Shown here: positions 6,584 to 7,379 of the stretch, piece after piece
Numbering within the stretch: position 1 is the stretch's first letter
How the letters are laid out: each line of letters opens with the position of its first letter
From: Thermoplasmata archaeon
GTDB taxonomy: Archaea; Thermoplasmatota; Thermoplasmata; Thermoplasmatales; Thermoplasmataceae
Direction: 5' to 3'
Length of the DNA stretch: 7,379 nt
NCBI GenBank assembly: GCA_021797025.1
Contig: JAKAAK010000158.1
Location: forward strand, 1 to 7,379
Translations under genes and position numbers: made by a program
Notes under the pieces: model-generated
The model's database searches: none
Told to the model about the DNA's origin: nothing
What the model saw: only the letters and a program-made list of their open reading frames with translations

Positions 6584-7379
6584 TTTCATCACCTCTTCAT
6601 TATAAGTATACAAGAAAGCATTCAATTTATTTATATGCATACTGTCACTCTGCGTTCTCCCAGTTGCCTGAACTTTTCCCTCCGCGTCAAGCCCGTTAAC
6701 ACGCGTATTTTTAGTTTTTATATAATCACCATAAAATAGTTCTATGTCATGATTTACATCCTCAAAAAATACTATTTTTCTTGATATTTCCCTCTCATAA
6801 ACATAATTATTGCTGCTATTATTATGGATTATAAACTTTCTAACTAATTTAGGCAAATTTATATCCTTCCTGTCCAGGGTTTCAATCAGTTGAAATAATC
6901 TTTTTGAGTCATTATATGTGTACAGGCTTCTTATAATGTCTGCTGTTGAATACCCAATTATCCAAGATAGGCTTTTCCAAGAATTTACTATATCTTTTTC
7001 ATTTTCCTGGAAGTCTATTTCGGTATTTATATTATTTACAATTTTATCGTCTATATATTTAATTAGCTCGATAAAAGAGTAAAAAGGATCATTAGTGGTT
7101 TTCTTTGAGAAGTTAGAATAGTCATTAAGAGCAGATAGATCAGTATTAGTTTCTAGGAACTTCCATATTTTTTGATTTTCTGATTTTAAAGTAATAACAG
7201 GAGAGGCAAAAAACAAGGCTTTATCCGAAATTGCATATGGCAAACTATTATAAACCATGAATGAGGAAATTGCGCATAAAATGCATATATTCATTCCCCT
7301 TTTGAAATTACTATTAAAATTTCTATATTTCCCTAAGCTAGCTGTAAATGGATAATATGTTGTTTGTATCTTGCTAGAT
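6278..7379 (-). CDS. cas8: Cascade large subunit Cas8 (Cst1/Cas8b-like), 5' end outside the window
   Basis: This is the C-terminal part (366 complete codons) of the Cascade large subunit, which recognises the PAM and recruits Cas3. The reading frame has no stop up to the right edge, so the ATG at 7294 is almost certainly internal. The 28 codons before it encode YYPFTASLGK (residues 8-17 in the window) and FKRGMNICILC (25-35), the conserved block with a CxxC (Cys32, Cys35) that marks the Cst1/DevT-like Cas8 family. KALFFASP (53-60) follows. That ATG also lacks a properly spaced ribosome-binding site: AGGGGA abuts it. The rest diverges, as is usual for Cas8, and appears mostly helical; only this one CxxC pair is visible. 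The gene ends one base before cas7. Its last 101 codons may also be translated separately as Cas11. Confidence 0.85.
   Translation of the reverse strand, partial: SSKIQTTYYPFTASLGKYRNFNSNFKRGMNICILCAISSFMVYNSLPYAISDKALFFASPVITLKSENQKIWKFLETNTDLSALNDYSNFSKKTTNDPFYSFIELIKYIDDKIVNNINTEIDFQENEKDIVNSWKSLSWIIGYSTADIIRSLYTYNDSKRLFQLIETLDRKDINLPKLVRKFIIHNNSSNNYVYEREISRKIVFFEDVNHDIELFYGDYIKTKNTRVNGLDAEGKVQATGRTQSDSMHINKLNAFLYTYNEEVMKMDKNLINTCYYIGATIGEYCKGGDSKPEDKDMLYELRSCTNVGQFLQFLDSATFKIDNLNVPTNLLKEMDTKNWQDIKSLISIFAHQVFYQKQKPRNEQVN
6283..6288 (-). promoter_or_regulatory. Ribosome-binding site of cas7 inside the end of cas8
   Basis: The minus strand reads AGGTGA six bases before the cas7 ATG, within the last codons of cas8 (encoding Gln-Val-Asn). 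It suggests translational coupling of cas8 and cas7 and allows high output of the multi-copy backbone subunit. Confidence 0.7.
6590..6595 (-). promoter_or_regulatory. Internal ribosome-binding site in cas8 for Cas11
   Basis: GAGGTG on the minus strand, extended to AGAGGTGAT, is strongly complementary to the usual 16S rRNA 3' end (anti-Shine-Dalgarno CACCTC). It is followed after six bases (ATGAAA) by an in-frame ATG at 6583. Other AGGTG or GAGGTG stretches inside the operon's genes, for example near 4095 and 5757, have no suitably placed start codon. Confidence 0.6.

Noticed and set aside
7354..7363. A 10-bp match between spacer 230-264 and the cas8 region, suggesting self-targeting
   Set aside because: Ten bases of AT-rich sequence match by chance, and the similarity does not extend.

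Overview
The window holds most of a type I-B CRISPR-Cas locus (Cst1/Cst2/Cas5, i.e. DevT/DevR/DevS-like, backbone). Everything is read from the minus strand. The host is probably an archaeon. The DNA is AT-rich, ribosome-binding sites are of the GAGGTG/AGGTGA kind, the putative array promoter is a TATA box with a purine-rich stretch upstream, and the 30-bp CRISPR repeat ends in the ATTGAAAT-type handle common in archaeal repeats. A mesophilic or thermophilic euryarchaeon such as a Thermoplasmata relative would fit, but the sequence does not fix the lineage.

Layout in the direction of transcription (right to left): the 3' part of cas8 (its 5' end lies beyond the right edge), cas7, cas5, cas3, cas4, cas1, cas2, a 168-bp leader, then a CRISPR array of eight identical repeats and seven spacers that reaches the left edge. 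The genes are packed as one operon. Junctions are 1-bp gaps (cas8/cas7, cas4/cas1), a 3-bp gap (cas1/cas2), a 9-bp gap (cas3/cas4) and short overlaps (cas7/cas5, cas5/cas3). Several stop codons sit in or beside the next gene's ribosome-binding site, which suggests translational coupling.

Cas8, Cas7 and Cas5 would build the crRNA-guided Cascade complex, and Cas3 (HD nuclease plus helicase) would degrade the target. Cas4, Cas1 and Cas2 would acquire new spacers at the leader-proximal end of the array, next to cas2. No cas6 is present in the window; in this gene order it usually lies upstream of cas8, so it is expected just beyond the right edge.

The most interesting detail is inside cas8: a strong in-frame ribosome-binding site (GAGGTG) six bases before an ATG would produce a separate 101-residue C-terminal protein. 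It looks like the internally translated Cas11 small subunit known from other type I-B, I-C and I-D systems. No wholly new system was recognised.
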